DNA of 64,000 bases from Armatimonadota bacterium (GCA_018268375.1 JAFDWS010000006.1:124001-188000), one strand, 5' to 3'. Counted from the first letter of the stretch, positions 8,073 through 18,819 are shown. A program made the numbers and translations. The notes: generated by a model not told the origin, from the sequence alone.

Positions 8073-10202
8073 TCACCGGATCGTGCCTTCCAGTTCGATT
8101 TCCTGAGGAGCGTGGCATTCGCTTTCTGTGCATGCTTGAAAGCGGACTCGGATGGCAAACTCCTGGCTTGCCCCTTTGCGCCTCAGACGGAGGTGGATCG
8201 TAGCGGAGTCGTCGTACCGTCCGCTGGTCGTTTCTGGATAGGCTGCTTCGCCATAGGCTCCGTCGATCTCCACCGTGGTCGGTACGAGCCAAGATGCCGC
8301 TGGCTCGTTCGAATTGATGTGGATCCCGGTCGGCATTTCGAGGCGCAGTTCGGTGTATGCCCAGCCTTCGTCGTCCGGAGTCAAATCGGGAGGAGCAAGG
8401 GTCGCTTTAACGTCCATTACCAAGTTTCCTATGGTGTCCTGATGTTCAGGACTCCGTAGAAGATGCGTCAACTCGCGAAGCAGAGACTCGGAGGCCCTCG
8501 GTGCTTGGCGGATCCAGCCTGCCCCTGCCCTCACCGTCTGCCATGCGGCCGCTGTCCTCCCGAGCCGCCGCAAGACCCTCGCCGCAAGTGCATTGGGGCT
8601 CGGAGTGGCTCCATCCATGAACGGTTTCGTCCGCCCAAGGGGCGGTTCGTGCCCGGACGAAGTAAAGAAGTAACCGGGTGAAGCATCTCGAAAGTCCTCC
8701 AGCTTCGCGGCAAGGCTCTCAGCCCTCAATCGCCAGGCTTCCCCACCAGTTGCCTCAGACAGGTCGAGAAAAGCATCGGCCATCGCCGCGACATCGTCGA
8801 GGAACGGCTGTCCTGCTGCCTGTCCGCGCGTCAGCATGTGCGGCAGCCGGTCCAACTCGCACCACTTCTCGGCCGCCCGCTCAGCAAGTTCCACTTCGCC
8901 TGCCTGAACAAGGGCGCTGATCATAAGGCCGTTCCAGGCTGCGATACACTTGTCGTCGCGCGCTGGTGCGGCGGCCCACGCCGGCGCCTCGCTCAGCCTC
9001 GTCAGGTCGAGCTCCAAGTCGTCGCTCAACTCCCCTTCAAGGTGAAGCACGTTGCGCCCCGTCAAAGCCCCTGTCGCCTCGTCCCGGAAGTTGCCTTCCC
9101 GCTTCAGTCCAAAGGACTGGCAAAAAACGCTGGCACGGTCTCCTAGGGCCGATCTGACGTCCTCCACGGTCGGAGTGTAGAAGGTGCCTTCCTCTCCCTC
9201 GCTGTCGGCGTCGAGGGCGCTCATGAAGATTCCGTCAGAAGTCGTCATGGAGCTCTTCAACCACATGGTTATGCCCGAGACTGCCTTGTTGATCAAGCGT
9301 CGCTGTCTGGGTTCGGCGAGACGGGCTGCTTGTGAAAACGCACCCAGGAGCTGGGCATTGTCGTACAGCATTTTCTCAAAGTGAGGGAGGTGCCATCGCT
9401 CGTCAGTCGAGTAGCGGTGGAAGCCGCCCCTGACATGGTCATGGATCCCTCCGCGCGCGATCTGCTCGAGAGTGTGCAAGGCCATGTGTAGCGCTCGGTC
9501 TGGAAGATCGCCGGGATCGGCCCCCAAGTCGCGACGATGCTCGACGTAATCGAGCAGAAACCGCAAGGCGGCATGGGGCGGAAACTTCGGCCGGTCTCCG
9601 AAGCCGCCGTTCTCGGTGTCGAAGTCTTGATGGAGCGCCTCGACCGCGCTGTCCAAATCATAAACGGTGATTGGGTCGTTCCCGCCCGCCAAACTGCGTT
9701 CCAATGCCGACGATAGTGCGGCAGCAAACTCGTCTGCGTTCTTCTGCACGTCGTCCCGTTGTTCGGCCCACGCCTTCGCTAGAGCGTTCACGACGGTAAC
9801 GATGCCGGGATGCCCGTGTCGGGCCTCCTTCGGAATATAGGTGGCGGCGAAGAACGGCTTTTTGTCAGGGGTCAAGAAGACCGACATCGGCCATCCACCG
9901 TGGCCCGTCGCCAACTGGACGGCGGTCATATAGACCTCGTCGATGTCGGGGCGCTCCTCGCGGTCCAACTTGATGCAAACGAAACTCTTGTTCAACGCGG
10001 CTGCGACCTCTTCGTCCTCGAAGGACTCGTGCGCCATGACGTGGCACCAGTGACACGAGGAATATCCGACGGACAAGAAGACGGGCAGGTCCTGCTGGAC
10101 GGCCACGGCCCAAGCCTCCTCGTCCCACGGCTGCCAATCAACAGGGTTGTCCTTGTGTTGGAGCAAGTAAGGCGAGGCGCTCTGCGCCAGGCGGTTAGGC
10201 AT
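8073..10202 (-). CDS. YyaL/SSP411-type thioredoxin-domain protein (DUF255) with a C-terminal DsbD-alpha-like domain
   Basis: A 709-residue protein. Residues 1-170 form the DUF255 thioredoxin-like domain, starting [20 protein letters not shown] and carrying the Cys50-His-Trp-Cys53 redox motif. The middle is the alpha/alpha-barrel (N-acyl-glucosamine-epimerase-like) region with [20 protein letters not shown] and [12 protein letters not shown]. The last 90 or so residues (from about [16 protein letters not shown]) resemble the immunoglobulin-like N-terminal domain of DsbD, with a Cys691/Cys696 pair in [10 protein letters not shown]. YyaL proteins are poorly characterised; a redox or metabolite-repair role is guessed. 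The ATG at 10202 fits the conserved N-terminus; longer starts run into the neighbouring gene. Confidence 0.88.
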   Translation of the reverse strand: MPNRLAQSASPYLLQHKDNPVDWQPWDEEAWAVAVQQDLPVFLSVGYSSCHWCHVMAHESFEDEEVAAALNKSFVCIKLDREERPDIDEVYMTAVQLATGHGGWPMSVFLTPDKKPFFAATYIPKEARHGHPGIVTVVNALAKAWAEQRDDVQKNADEFAAALSSALERSLAGGNDPITVYDLDSAVEALHQDFDTENGGFGDRPKFPPHAALRFLLDYVEHRRDLGADPGDLPDRALHMALHTLEQIARGGIHDHVRGGFHRYSTDERWHLPHFEKMLYDNAQLLGAFSQAARLAEPRQRRLINKAVSGITMWLKSSMTTSDGIFMSALDADSEGEEGTFYTPTVEDVRSALGDRASVFCQSFGLKREGNFRDEATGALTGRNVLHLEGELSDDLELDLTRLSEAPAWAAAPARDDKCIAAWNGLMISALVQAGEVELAERAAEKWCELDRLPHMLTRGQAAGQPFLDDVAAMADAFLDLSEATGGEAWRLRAESLAAKLEDFRDASPGYFFTSSGHEPPLGRTKPFMDGATPSPNALAARVLRRLGRTAAAWQTVRAGAGWIRQAPRASESLLRELTHLLRSPEHQDTIGNLVMDVKATLAPPDLTPDDEGWAYTELRLEMPTGIHINSNEPAASWLVPTTVEIDGAYGEAAYPETTSGRYDDSATIHLRLRRKGASQEFAIRVRFQACTESECHAPQEIELEGTIR

Positions 10203-10209
10203 CTGCAAA

Positions 10210-10215
10210 AGAGTA
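10210..10215 (-). promoter_or_regulatory. Candidate -10 box TACTCT, 7 nt before the DUF255 gene
   Basis: A TAnnnT hexamer with 7 nt to the ATG at 10202 and no SD, consistent with a leaderless transcript starting at the gene itself. Confidence 0.45.
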
Positions 10216-10219
10216 CCGG

Positions 10220-10942
10220 CTAGCCGAGTCCGACCAGTTTCCTCAGGGCCGTCACCTCGCTCATGCCCAGTTTGCGCATCTGGCCCTGCGCCAGCCCTTT
10301 CAGGCGGTAAGGGCCAATTCGCGTGCGTTGGAGCCGAATCACGTCGTGCCCGACGCCCGCGAGCATCAGACGCACCTGGTGCTTCCTGCCTTCGTGCAGA
10401 ACGAGGCGGACAGAGGCCGTGCCCTTCTTCTCGTCTGTCGAGACAAGCTCCGCCTCCGCCGGAGCCGTCTTCCCGCCTTCGATCCATAGTCCCTTTCGAA
10501 GGCGGGAGAGATCCCGCTCGTCAGGGAGGCCACGGACGGTGGCGATGTACTCCTTTTCCACTTCGTGCTTGGGATGGGTGAGGCGTGCGGCAAGCGCTCC
10601 GTCGTTCGTGACGAACAGGAGGCCCTCGGTGTCCATGTCGAGCCTGCCGACGGGTTTGAGCCCCTTGATGCTCGATGGGAAGAACTCGGCGACAGTACGC
10701 CTGCCCCGAGGGTCGGACATCGTGGTCACCACGCCTCTAGGCTTATTGAACAGGAAGGTGCTGAGGTGAGGCAGCGAGATCGCCTTACCTTCCACGATGA
10801 CCGTGTCAAAGGCAGGGTCGACCTCGATTCCCATTTCGGTCACGGTGGCCCCGTTCACACTGACCAACCCGCCACGTATCAAATCCTCTGCCTTGCGCCG
10901 CGACGTGACCCCGCATTGGGCAATGAACCGATGAAGGCGCAT
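10220..10942 (-). CDS. rRNA pseudouridine synthase, RsuA/RluB/RluE family
   Basis: A 240-residue enzyme that isomerises a specific uridine in rRNA. Residues 1-50 form an S4 RNA-binding domain ([20 protein letters not shown]). The catalytic domain has [17 protein letters not shown] with the nucleophilic Asp, and [19 protein letters not shown] near the C-terminus. Whether it modifies 16S or 23S rRNA cannot be decided. Its ATG shares one base with the TGA of the carboxypeptidase gene (TGATG), implying coupled translation and choosing this start over a longer one. Gene order scpA-scpB-dac-rluB on one strand resembles common bacterial clusters. Confidence 0.92.
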   Translation of the reverse strand: MRLHRFIAQCGVTSRRKAEDLIRGGLVSVNGATVTEMGIEVDPAFDTVIVEGKAISLPHLSTFLFNKPRGVVTTMSDPRGRRTVAEFFPSSIKGLKPVGRLDMDTEGLLFVTNDGALAARLTHPKHEVEKEYIATVRGLPDERDLSRLRKGLWIEGGKTAPAEAELVSTDEKKGTASVRLVLHEGRKHQVRLMLAGVGHDVIRLQRTRIGPYRLKGLAQGQMRKLGMSEVTALRKLVGLG

Positions 10943-12123
10943 CACTTGAGCATGAACCCCTGCGCCATTCGCCGGGATCGTGCCCGGGCCAGCATGGCCC
11001 CTCCGCCCAACAAAGCGACACCCATCGCGCCACTGCCCGAGAGCACGACGTTCGACGCTGACAACCGCTTGGCCACTGGAATCCGCGGCCTGACCCTTAT
11101 CATCCGGGTCGAGCCGTTCGGCCCCGAGAGCTTGACGGAATACTCGGCGTCGGTCGAGACTGGTGCGGCTATCGTCGGCAAGCTCGCCGGGTCGACCGGC
11201 CATGGCTGATTCTCTCCACGTGGAACCACGAGTTCTACTGCATCTACGGCGACGAGATCGACCTGCTGGACCTCACCGCCTTCGACTGTGACCGAGGCGA
11301 CCGTATCCCCGGATGCGAAGACAGTCCCCTTCTCGAAATTATCCAAGGTCCACGCGGTGAGCACTTGCTGGTCGAACAGCCAGTCGCTGCTGTCCATCAC
11401 GGCGGTCACGACCTTCAACCCTTCTCGTTCGAAACAGCCGACAAAGCAGTGTCCTGCGGGCTTGGTCCATCCCGTTTTGATGCCCCGGGCAGCCGGTTCC
11501 AGAGTCAGCCACTTGTCGCGATTCACCATCAAAGTGTCCTTCTGGTTGAGGCTTCGGGCGACGACGTATTTCTGAGTCCCCACAACTTGGGAGAAAAGCG
11601 GATTCTTCATCGCTTCACTGCCCATGAGCGCGAGGTCATAGGCGGTGGTGTAGTGCTGAGCATTGTGAAGTCCGTGCGGGTTGACGAAGTGGGTGTTTTT
11701 ACAGCCAAGCTCGCTTGCCTTTGCGTTCATCAGCTCGGCGAACTTCGCCTCAGAGCCAGCGATGTGGACGGCAACGGCATGACAACCGTCGTTGGCGCTC
11801 CTCAGCATCATAGCGTAGAGCATGTCTCGTACTGAAAGCTGTTCCCCAGGTTCGAGGTGCATGCTGCTTTCCTTCGTGTTCTTGACGTCGGAAGGGGCCG
11901 TGATCTTAGCCTTTGGATCGCACTTCTCCGCAAGCAGAAGGCCGGTCATGATCTTGGTCGTGCTGGCGGGAAAATGCCTGACGTCCTTGTTCTTGACGAA
12001 AAGGACCTGCCCGGTCTCGGCGTCCATGACGATCGCGCTGGCGGCGTTCACGTCTGGGTTCTCGACCTGCGCCGTTGCGACGAGCGAGGCGAAGAGCAAA
12101 GGAGTGAGGGCAAGACTACGCAT
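10942..12123 (-). CDS. D-alanyl-D-alanine carboxypeptidase (low-molecular-weight PBP, DacF/PBP5-like)
   Basis: A 393-residue enzyme that trims the terminal D-Ala of peptidoglycan pentapeptides. The signal peptide spans residues 1-19. The three active-site motifs of penicillin-binding serine hydrolases are all present: Ser54-Thr-Thr-Lys57, Ser109-Ala-Asn111 and the KTG in RGIKTGWT. A beta-rich C-terminal domain follows, then a hydrophobic segment (NVVLSGSGAMGVALLGGGAM) before a basic tail, which probably anchors it to the membrane. It starts 3 nt after scpB and overlaps the pseudouridine synthase start by one base. Confidence 0.93.
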   Translation of the reverse strand: MRSLALTPLLFASLVATAQVENPDVNAASAIVMDAETGQVLFVKNKDVRHFPASTTKIMTGLLLAEKCDPKAKITAPSDVKNTKESSMHLEPGEQLSVRDMLYAMMLRSANDGCHAVAVHIAGSEAKFAELMNAKASELGCKNTHFVNPHGLHNAQHYTTAYDLALMGSEAMKNPLFSQVVGTQKYVVARSLNQKDTLMVNRDKWLTLEPAARGIKTGWTKPAGHCFVGCFEREGLKVVTAVMDSSDWLFDQQVLTAWTLDNFEKGTVFASGDTVASVTVEGGEVQQVDLVAVDAVELVVPRGENQPWPVDPASLPTIAAPVSTDAEYSVKLSGPNGSTRMIRVRPRIPVAKRLSASNVVLSGSGAMGVALLGGGAMLARARSRRMAQGFMLK

Positions 12124-12126
12124 GAG

Positions 12127-12678
12127 TCATTCGAGCGAGAAGACCGGCTGGTCGGACTCTGTTGAAGGAACCGGTGGCGGCAAGGACTTATCGATCGGGG
12201 GAAGCTGGGCGAGGTCTTCCAACTTGAAGACGTGCAGGAACTGCTGGGTGGTGCCGTAAAGCAAGGGGCGGCCCGGCGATTTCTTCCGGCCGACCTCGGT
12301 GAGAAGCCGTCGATCCAGAAGTTGGCGCAAGGCATAAGAACTATCGACTCCTCGGACAGCGTCGATCTCGGCGCTCGTTACGGGCTGCTGATAGGCGACG
12401 ATGGCGAGAACCTCCATTAAGCTCCGCGTGAGCTTCGAAGTTTGTGGCTTTGTGAACTTCGCGACGATCTCGGCGAACTCAGCCTTGGTACAAATCTGGA
12501 ATCCGCCAGCGATCCTAACCAATTGAAGAGAGGTGCTGTGCTCAAGGTGCCGCCCCAGGGTCTCAAGGGCTTCTTCTACTTCAAACACCGGACAACCGAT
12601 GGCTTGGGCGAGCTCTTCGGGACGTGCAGGCGAGTCGGCGACGAACAGGAGGGCTTCTAACGACCTCAGGACGTTCAT
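12127..12678 (-). CDS. scpB: Segregation and condensation protein B
   Basis: A 183-residue ScpB, the winged-helix subunit that joins SMC and the ScpA kleisin in the bacterial condensin. MNVLRSLEALLFVADSPARP is the family's usual opening. The central LMEVLAIVAYQQPVTSAEID and LLYGTTQQFLHVF segments are the strongest family signatures. The Pro-rich C-terminal tail is not conserved. Its start overlaps the scpA stop by 4 nt (ATGA), which fixes the start codon and indicates translational coupling. Confidence 0.95.
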   Translation of the reverse strand: MNVLRSLEALLFVADSPARPEELAQAIGCPVFEVEEALETLGRHLEHSTSLQLVRIAGGFQICTKAEFAEIVAKFTKPQTSKLTRSLMEVLAIVAYQQPVTSAEIDAVRGVDSSYALRQLLDRRLLTEVGRKKSPGRPLLYGTTQQFLHVFKLEDLAQLPPIDKSLPPPVPSTESDQPVFSLE

Positions 12679-13430
12679 GCTGTCACCGCCCGCGCAAACT
12701 CGACCTCGCCACCCTTGAGTCTGACCCTCGCCTGGCCCAGCCGGATGAGCTCGAGCAGGGCGAGGAACCACCAGACCACCTCGGTCCTCGTGAACTCGCC
12801 TTGGACGACCTGGTCCAGAGGCAGGAACTGGGACTGCAAAGTCTTCATGACGATGACCATCTGCTCGCTCAGCGATCGAGCCGGACGCCGCATGGCGTCG
12901 GGCGGTTCAGGCACCGCCCTTTCCAAGAGTCTTTGGAGGGCGCGAGAAAGGTCGAACAGCGTCACCTCGCCGAGATCGAGCGGCAACTCGTACGCGGCGT
13001 TCTCCGCAAGAGAGGCCCTGAAGAACACACGGCCGCGCTCTTCGGCCAACTCGCGGAGGGCTTCAATGGCGGGTCGGAACTCTTGGATCCAGGGCTCAAC
13101 ACCAGCTTCGTCCTCGAGTTCCTCAGGCTCTTCCTCTTCAGAGGGCAGCAGGAGCCATGCCTTGCGCTCCAGTAGGTACGAGAGCAAGGACAAAGCGGCT
13201 GAGGCGCGGTCAATGTCTGCGCCCGAGCTGTCGATGATGTACTGCAGGAACGCCTCGCAGATGGGGGAAAGCGGAACGCCCAAGAGGTCGACCTTGCCTT
13301 CGCGGACGCAGAGGAACAACGTCGCGAGTGAACCCGAGAACGCCTCGCACTCGACGAAAATGTCGGGCGGCTGGGTGACACCGATCGCTGTGACTTGGTC
13401 GATCGGCGCGATCTCGCGGGTCTTGGCCAT
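12675..13430 (-). CDS. scpA: Segregation and condensation protein A (kleisin)
   Basis: A 251-residue kleisin that closes the SMC ring. ECEAFSGSLATLFLCVREGK corresponds to the usual FEGPLDLLLHLI motif in degenerate form. AALSLLSYLLERKAWLLLP is the conserved core helix, followed by an acidic linker. The C-terminal winged helix has EVVWWFLALLELIRLGQARV. It is the first gene of the scpA-scpB-dac-pseudouridine synthase run. No convincing SD or -10 box is seen upstream of the ATG at 13430. Confidence 0.93.
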   Translation of the reverse strand: MAKTREIAPIDQVTAIGVTQPPDIFVECEAFSGSLATLFLCVREGKVDLLGVPLSPICEAFLQYIIDSSGADIDRASAALSLLSYLLERKAWLLLPSEEEEPEELEDEAGVEPWIQEFRPAIEALRELAEERGRVFFRASLAENAAYELPLDLGEVTLFDLSRALQRLLERAVPEPPDAMRRPARSLSEQMVIVMKTLQSQFLPLDQVVQGEFTRTEVVWWFLALLELIRLGQARVRLKGGEVEFARAVTA

Positions 13431-13511
13431 GGCGGAATGGGCCGGATCGTGCCGACCGGAGGTTCCTTCAAGATACCCCGGGTGGGGCCTGCTCGACCCT
13501 TGCCGCCCTTC

Positions 13512-14276
13512 TTAGCGTTGAGCAGAAAGCGTGGCGGGCATTGCCACGCCAAGGTTCACCAAGTAGGTGAGGCTGTCGGCGTAACATTGGATCGGGCTCC
13601 GCTCAAAGGTGGCAAGGTCGATGACGGCGTACTCTACGCCGACTTCATTCGCCGCCAAGAAGACTGAGTTCCAGTCAATCTCTCCTTCGCCGAGCGGACA
13701 ACCTTCTCGGCCCCGCAGGTCCTGGAGCCTCAAGGATTTCACCTTCGAACCGAGTCTCTTGATCCATGTGGCGGGATCCTCGCCTGCCCGTTGACAGTGG
13801 AAGACGTCGAAGTGACAAGAGAGGGAGGGGCCTCCCCCCTCGAGCAAGGCTTCGAAATTGACCGAGCCCTCGTCCGATTTGAACTCCTTCTCATGGTTGT
13901 GATAGGCGACCCGAAGGCCGTGCTGTGCCATTTGATCGGCCAGGGGAGCAAGCCTGGAGCCCGCCCGCTTCCAGCCCTCGCCGAACCAGTCGAGGAAGAA
14001 GTGTCGGACTTGTATCCAACTTCCTCCTAGTTCGACCACCTCCATCGCTAAAGCTTCGGGCCGACTTTGAAGTTCTTGTGCGATGGCGCTTTGGGCGATG
14101 ATCTTTATGCCGTGCACCTGCAACACCTCTCCGAGCTTAGCGGGAGGCAAATTCAGCAAGTCCTTGGTGCAAGCGTATCGATACCCGGCGCTTGCCAGCT
14201 TCTTGAGTTGACCATCGAAGTCTCGAAGGAACTCCGACTTCAAATTCGAGAGTTCTGCTGCAATGAGCATCTTCAT
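13512..14276 (-). CDS. Sugar phosphate isomerase/epimerase (xylose-isomerase-like TIM barrel)
   Basis: A 254-residue AP-endonuclease-2-like TIM barrel. Visible signatures are LRVAYHNHEKEF (metal-ligand His/Glu strand), SCHFDVFHCQRAGEDPATWI (Asp/His strand) and the C-terminal GEIDWNSVFLAANEVGVEYA. Such proteins isomerise or epimerise small sugars or inositols; the substrate is unknown. Two ATG codons (14276 and 14270) are possible, and longer starts would cross into the promoter of the divergent GH20 gene. Adjacent to GH20/GH130, it may feed their products into metabolism. Confidence 0.8.
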   Translation of the reverse strand: MKMLIAAELSNLKSEFLRDFDGQLKKLASAGYRYACTKDLLNLPPAKLGEVLQVHGIKIIAQSAIAQELQSRPEALAMEVVELGGSWIQVRHFFLDWFGEGWKRAGSRLAPLADQMAQHGLRVAYHNHEKEFKSDEGSVNFEALLEGGGPSLSCHFDVFHCQRAGEDPATWIKRLGSKVKSLRLQDLRGREGCPLGEGEIDWNSVFLAANEVGVEYAVIDLATFERSPIQCYADSLTYLVNLGVAMPATLSAQR

Positions 14277-14323
14277 AAGCAGGACGCCAAGCCCACAGTT
14301 GGAGTGACGGGGCCCACTTCGAC

Positions 14324-14329
14324 TAAACT
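14324..14329 (+). promoter_or_regulatory. Candidate -10 box TAAACT, 7 nt before the GH20 gene
   Basis: A TAnnnT hexamer at leaderless spacing before the ATG at 14337. TTGGAG at 14299 could be a weak -35 with a 19-nt spacer. Confidence 0.45.
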
Positions 14330-14336
14330 TGCGCGC

Positions 14337-16907
14337 ATGTTCCCTGTCCTTGCGGCCGTATTGGGCCTGGCGCCTTCCTTGCATCTGATCCCTGATCCTC
14401 AGTCCGTCGTGCAGAGGCAAGGGACATTCCCCTTAGGCACGCACGCGGCGATCGTCGTCGTCCGACCCAAGGACGCCGATGACAGCTACGCCGCCGAGCA
14501 ACTGATCGAGGAGTCACCGACCAGTTTTGGTTGGGGGAAGGCTCGGAAGCGCGACGCCGTCGTCCTCGTCGGCCAATTGGGTCGCGACACGACTGTGAGT
14601 TCGAAGATCCGTTCTCTTGGATTGAAGCTACCGAAGGACGCTCCGTCCGAGTCTTACGTGCTCAGCGTGAGGCCGGGGCAAATCGTCTGCGCGGGCAATT
14701 CCGCCGCTGGGACGTTCTATGCGGTCCAAACCCTCCGTCAGTTGATCCGCTCAAACAAGGTTGACGGAGGAATTCCTTGCCTCGACATCGTGGACTGGCC
14801 GATGCTCCAGATCCGCGGGTGGCAAGACGACGTGAGCCGGGGACCCATCCCGACCTTGGCCTTCCTCAAGAAGCAAGTGCGCGAGCTCAGCAGTTACAAG
14901 TTGAACGCATTCACCCTTTACACCGAGCACATTTTCAAACTGAAAAAACACCCGACGATCGCTCCTAAGGACGGCTTGACGGCGGAGGAAGTCAAGGACC
15001 TCGACAACTACTGCAAAAAGCACCACGTCCAGTTGATCGGCAACTTCCAGAGCTTCGGCCATTTTGCGAACATCCTCAGCGTGCCGGGCTACGAGAAGCT
15101 CGGCGAGACGACGAACGTCATTTCCCCTGCGAAAGAGGAGAGCTATGCGTTCCTGAAGGACGTCTACGACGAGATCGCACCCGCCTACTCTTCTCCGCTC
15201 TTCAACATCAACTGTGACGAGACGTACGGTTTGGGCGAAGGCGCGGCGAAAGAGATGGTGAAAAAGGAAGGTCTTGGCCGCGTCTACGCCAAGCACATCA
15301 ACAGGGTCGCCGACCTCTTGCGAAGCCATGGCAAGACCTGCATGATGTGGGGGGACATCGCTCTTCAGCACAGTGAAATCCGGAGCAGCCTCCCCAAAGA
15401 TCTGATTGTGTTGACTTGGGGTTACCATCCGGGCGACGACTTTGACGACCAGATCCTGCCCTTCACCAAGATCGGGTTTAAGTTCCTTGTCTGTCCCGGC
15501 GTCTCATGTTGGGGGCAAGTGTTCCCCGACCTCGATGCCGCCACCAAGAACATCTCGAACTTCACCCGAGACGGTTTCCGCTTCGGGGCACTCGGTGTGC
15601 TCAACACCACTTGGGACGACACCGGCGAAAACCTCTTCAACAACAACTGGTACCCCTTGGTCTGGGGCGCAGAGGTCGCATGGAAGCCCGCCCTCGCTGC
15701 CGGTGGGACGATTTCTGTAAAGGGCAACGTGCGCCTTTACGATCAGGCACGAAAGGAGCGCAACGACGCCTTTGACGAATCCTTCCCTCGGCTCTTCTGT
15801 GGTCTTAACGACGGGAAACTGAGCAAGGCGTTCTGGAAGCTCAGCCGGCTCCGCACCAAGCCCGTGTCGGGCGGGATGTCCGATCAAGCGTTTTGGACCA
15901 TGCCCTGGGACATCGACACCGCCACGGCCAAGTCTCCGGCGAACAACGGGCTGTCCCAAGACGTGATGGACGCGATGATGGCTATCCAACACGCGAAACG
16001 GGCGGCGACCAGAAACGCTGAAACACTCGACGCCGCTTATTATTCTGTGAGCAAGGAGGCGTACCTCTCGTCTCAAGCGAAAGCTATGTCGGAGTTCGGG
16101 GAGCTGATGCAGGCGCCAGCGGAATTCAGGTCGTTCATCGCCGAACAAGGAGCCTCCTCGCTGGCCGGACAGCTCTCCAAGATTGAGGACGAATACCGCT
16201 CCGCTTGGGCACTGGAGAACCGGCCCTGGTGGCTGGACCGCAACGTCTCGAAGTACGAACGGCTGAAGGACGCCGTCGCTGGTTTGGCGCTTCTTCCGGT
16301 CTTCGACACGCCCCAGGGAGCCCTTTCGAGCGGCAAGGAAGTGAAGATTGTCGCCCTCGTCGATGGTGCAACCGTTCGGTACACGACCGACGGCACCGAG
16401 CCGAACGGCCAATCCTCTGCGGTGACAGGCCCGATCAAACTTCAGGCGTCCACGCGCCTCAAAGCAGCTGCCTTCACAAGCACGGGGAAGAAGGGCCCGA
16501 CTGTGGAGAGGCTTTATACGATGCCGACCAAGCCCGGGCACATCGAAACGTCCTGGAGCAGCTACGGAGAGCATGTTCCGGCGATGGCCTTCGACGGCTT
16601 GGACAGCACCTATTTCTGGTCTTATGGCCAGCCGGCCAAGAACTCCTCATTCACGATCGTCTTCGACGAAGCCGACTTGCTCGAGGGGTTGACTGTCACA
16701 ACCGGGCACCCCGATCACCCTGAGGACTACTTGAAGGAGGGTGTCCTCGAGGTCTCCCCGGACGGCCAGAAATGGCGCGAAATGGCCAAGTTTGAGAAGG
16801 GCGTCGCCCACTGCGGTCTGATCAATCTGAATGTGAAGGCGGTGCGGATCAGACTGACCAAGGACAACGGGAACTGGCTGGTCATCCGCGAGATTTCGTT
16901 GAAATGA
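14337..16907 (+). CDS. Secreted beta-N-acetylhexosaminidase, GH20, with chitobiase-like and discoidin-like C-terminal domains
   Basis: An 856-residue enzyme removing terminal beta-linked GlcNAc or GalNAc by substrate-assisted catalysis. A short signal peptide ([14 protein letters not shown]) precedes a GH20b domain (about 20-145). The catalytic barrel has [14 protein letters not shown] with the Asp294-Glu295 pair that polarises the acetamido group and protonates. A CHB_HEX_C-like domain follows ([16 protein letters not shown]), and an F5/8-type-C-like domain ends the protein ([16 protein letters not shown] to [20 protein letters not shown]). The ATG at 14337 gives a signal peptide. It overlaps the GH130 gene by 4 nt, so both are one operon. 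Confidence 0.9.
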   Translation: MFPVLAAVLGLAPSLHLIPDPQSVVQRQGTFPLGTHAAIVVVRPKDADDSYAAEQLIEESPTSFGWGKARKRDAVVLVGQLGRDTTVSSKIRSLGLKLPKDAPSESYVLSVRPGQIVCAGNSAAGTFYAVQTLRQLIRSNKVDGGIPCLDIVDWPMLQIRGWQDDVSRGPIPTLAFLKKQVRELSSYKLNAFTLYTEHIFKLKKHPTIAPKDGLTAEEVKDLDNYCKKHHVQLIGNFQSFGHFANILSVPGYEKLGETTNVISPAKEESYAFLKDVYDEIAPAYSSPLFNINCDETYGLGEGAAKEMVKKEGLGRVYAKHINRVADLLRSHGKTCMMWGDIALQHSEIRSSLPKDLIVLTWGYHPGDDFDDQILPFTKIGFKFLVCPGVSCWGQVFPDLDAATKNISNFTRDGFRFGALGVLNTTWDDTGENLFNNNWYPLVWGAEVAWKPALAAGGTISVKGNVRLYDQARKERNDAFDESFPRLFCGLNDGKLSKAFWKLSRLRTKPVSGGMSDQAFWTMPWDIDTATAKSPANNGLSQDVMDAMMAIQHAKRAATRNAETLDAAYYSVSKEAYLSSQAKAMSEFGELMQAPAEFRSFIAEQGASSLAGQLSKIEDEYRSAWALENRPWWLDRNVSKYERLKDAVAGLALLPVFDTPQGALSSGKEVKIVALVDGATVRYTTDGTEPNGQSSAVTGPIKLQASTRLKAAAFTSTGKKGPTVERLYTMPTKPGHIETSWSSYGEHVPAMAFDGLDSTYFWSYGQPAKNSSFTIVFDEADLLEGLTVTTGHPDHPEDYLKEGVLEVSPDGQKWREMAKFEKGVAHCGLINLNVKAVRIRLTKDNGNWLVIREISLK

Positions 16908-17866
16908 AGATCGTCGGTCCAGCCGTGCCCAACATGCCCTGGCAGGAGCGTCCCTCGGGAGGTCGGGACGTGGTTTGGCGGCACAGCGCAAACCCTGTCA
17001 TCCGGCGCGACGCTACCCCGACCAGCAACAGCGTCTTCAACAGCGCCGTCGTCCCCTTCGAAGGAGGGTTTGCCGGCGTTTTCCGATGCGACGACCAACG
17101 GCGCGAAATGCGCTTGCACTCGGGAAAGAGCGATGACGGACTCACGTGGCGCATCGAGCCCGAGCCGATCCATTGGAAACTGCCTGCGGGTGTCGAACCG
17201 CCCGACTATGGATACGACCCTCGCGTCTGCTGGATCGACGACCGCTACTACGTGACGTGGTGCAACGGCTACCATGGCCCCACGATCGGATTAGGGTGGA
17301 CGCTGGACTTCAAAGAGTTTCACATGGTCGAGAACGTGCTCCTTCCCTTCAACCGGAACGGCGTGCTCTTCCCTCGCAAAATCGGCGGCCGCTACATGAT
17401 GCTGAGCCGGCCGAGCGACAACGGGCACACACCGTTCGGGGAAATCTTCTTGTCTCAGAGCGAAGACCTCGTCACTTGGGGTCGCCACCGCTGGGTCATG
17501 AAGCCTGAACAGCCCTGGGAGAGCACAAAGATCGGGGCTGGCCCCGTCCCGATCCTGACTGATCAGGGCTGGCTCCTGTTCTATCACGGCGTCTTGACAA
17601 GTTGCAACGGCTTCGTTTATCACTGGGGCGCCTGCCTACTCGACCTTGAGGAGCCTTGGCGGGTCATTGCTCGGTGTCCGAGCTATCTCATGTCGCCACA
17701 GATGCCTTATGAGCAAATCGGAGACGTGCCGAACGTGACCTTTCCTTGCGCGGCACTAGCGGACTCGAGTACGGGACGGATCGCGGTCTACTACGGTGGC
17801 GCCGACACTGTCACCTGTTTGGCGTACACGACCGTCGATGCGGTGGCCTCAGCCCTCGGCCGTTAA
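16904..17866 (+). CDS. GH130 family beta-mannoside phosphorylase or hydrolase
   Basis: A 320-residue five-bladed propeller of GH130. The family is recognised from the N-terminal [20 protein letters not shown], then [20 protein letters not shown], the [14 protein letters not shown] segment and [20 protein letters not shown] with its substrate/phosphate-pocket Gly and His. GH130 enzymes mostly phosphorolyse beta-1,4- or beta-1,2-mannosides, including Man-GlcNAc from N-glycan cores. No signal peptide is seen, so it is likely cytoplasmic, as phosphorolysis requires. The start overlaps the GH20 stop (ATGA). The TAA stop lies in a TTAA shared with the convergent ABC gene. Confidence 0.88.
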   Translation: MKIVGPAVPNMPWQERPSGGRDVVWRHSANPVIRRDATPTSNSVFNSAVVPFEGGFAGVFRCDDQRREMRLHSGKSDDGLTWRIEPEPIHWKLPAGVEPPDYGYDPRVCWIDDRYYVTWCNGYHGPTIGLGWTLDFKEFHMVENVLLPFNRNGVLFPRKIGGRYMMLSRPSDNGHTPFGEIFLSQSEDLVTWGRHRWVMKPEQPWESTKIGAGPVPILTDQGWLLFYHGVLTSCNGFVYHWGACLLDLEEPWRVIARCPSYLMSPQMPYEQIGDVPNVTFPCAALADSSTGRIAVYYGGADTVTCLAYTTVDAVASALGR

Positions 17867-18819
17867 TTGACGGCCGAGGGCTGTTCTACGAGCCAACAGG
17901 CGCTGGTGTGCCCAGGGTCGACGTCCAGCAAGTTTGGCTCAGAATCGCATCTTTCGAACCGGTGAGGGCAACGTGGGCCGAAGGCGCAACCTTGGGGCAT
18001 GTGGGCAAAGTCGGGTGGCTGGCCGCTGATCTGCGCCAGTCGCCCTTGTCCACGGCGCGGCATGGCCTGGAGCAGCGCTTGCGTGTACGGCATCTTTGGC
18101 GAACGCAGGACTTGCTCGACTGTGCCGTTCTCGACGACCCGCCCCGCGTAGAAGACGGAAACCTCCTCAGCGACCGAACCGATGACACCGATGTCGTGAG
18201 AAATGAGGACGACAGCCGTCCCGAACTCACTCTGCAGGTCGTTGAGGAGTCGCAGGATTTGCGCCTGGAGGGTGACGTCGAGGGCGGTCGTCGGCTCGTC
18301 AGCGATTAAGACCTTAGGCTGAGCAGCAAAGGCACAAGCAATGACGACACGTTGACGCTGCCCACCGCTCATTTGGTGGGGGTACTTGCGGGCGCTTTCC
18401 TCTGGGACGGGCACGCCGACTCGATCCAGCATGTCGACCGCGCGCCGGCGTCCTTCTGACCATGAGAATCCCTTGTGAAGGTTGTAGACCTCCGCGATTT
18501 GATCGCCCACTCTCATCATGGGATTCAGGGACGTGAACGGGTCTTGCATCACCATCGCCACCTCCTGCCCCCGGACGTCGAGCCAGTCGCGTTTGTTGAG
18601 TTCGAGGAGATTCCGCCCCTCCAAGATGATCTCCCCATCCAGAATCCTCGCCGTCGCGGGGAGCATCCCCATGACCGCCAGCCCGGTCATGGACTTGCCG
18701 CAGCCAGACTCGCCGACGACTCCCAGCGTGTGCCCAGCCTCGACCGAGAAGGACACGCCTCGCAACACCTCGACGGCGCCAAAGGCTACGCGGAGATTTC
18801 GTACTTCGAGGAGAGGCAT
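17863..18819 (-). CDS. Oligopeptide/dipeptide ABC transporter ATP-binding protein (OppD/DppD-like)
   Basis: A 318-residue ATPase energising a dipeptide/oligopeptide or glycan importer. Walker A is GESGCGKS, the Q-loop is [12 protein letters not shown], the signature is MSGGQRQRV, Walker B is [13 protein letters not shown], and the switch His lies in LISHDIG. The C-terminal oligo_HPY extension ([11 protein letters not shown] and the Cys-containing [16 protein letters not shown]) is typical of OppD/DppD. No permease, partner OppF or substrate-binding protein is adjacent, so partners lie elsewhere. It starts 18 nt after the SPFH-protein gene. Confidence 0.9.
   Translation of the reverse strand: MPLLEVRNLRVAFGAVEVLRGVSFSVEAGHTLGVVGESGCGKSMTGLAVMGMLPATARILDGEIILEGRNLLELNKRDWLDVRGQEVAMVMQDPFTSLNPMMRVGDQIAEVYNLHKGFSWSEGRRRAVDMLDRVGVPVPEESARKYPHQMSGGQRQRVVIACAFAAQPKVLIADEPTTALDVTLQAQILRLLNDLQSEFGTAVVLISHDIGVIGSVAEEVSVFYAGRVVENGTVEQVLRSPKMPYTQALLQAMPRRGQGRLAQISGQPPDFAHMPQGCAFGPRCPHRFERCDSEPNLLDVDPGHTSACWLVEQPSAVN

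Noticed and set aside
10943..11203. Longer N-terminus for the pseudouridine synthase
   Set aside because: It would overlap the carboxypeptidase coding end; the S4 domain starts exactly at the ATG at 10942.
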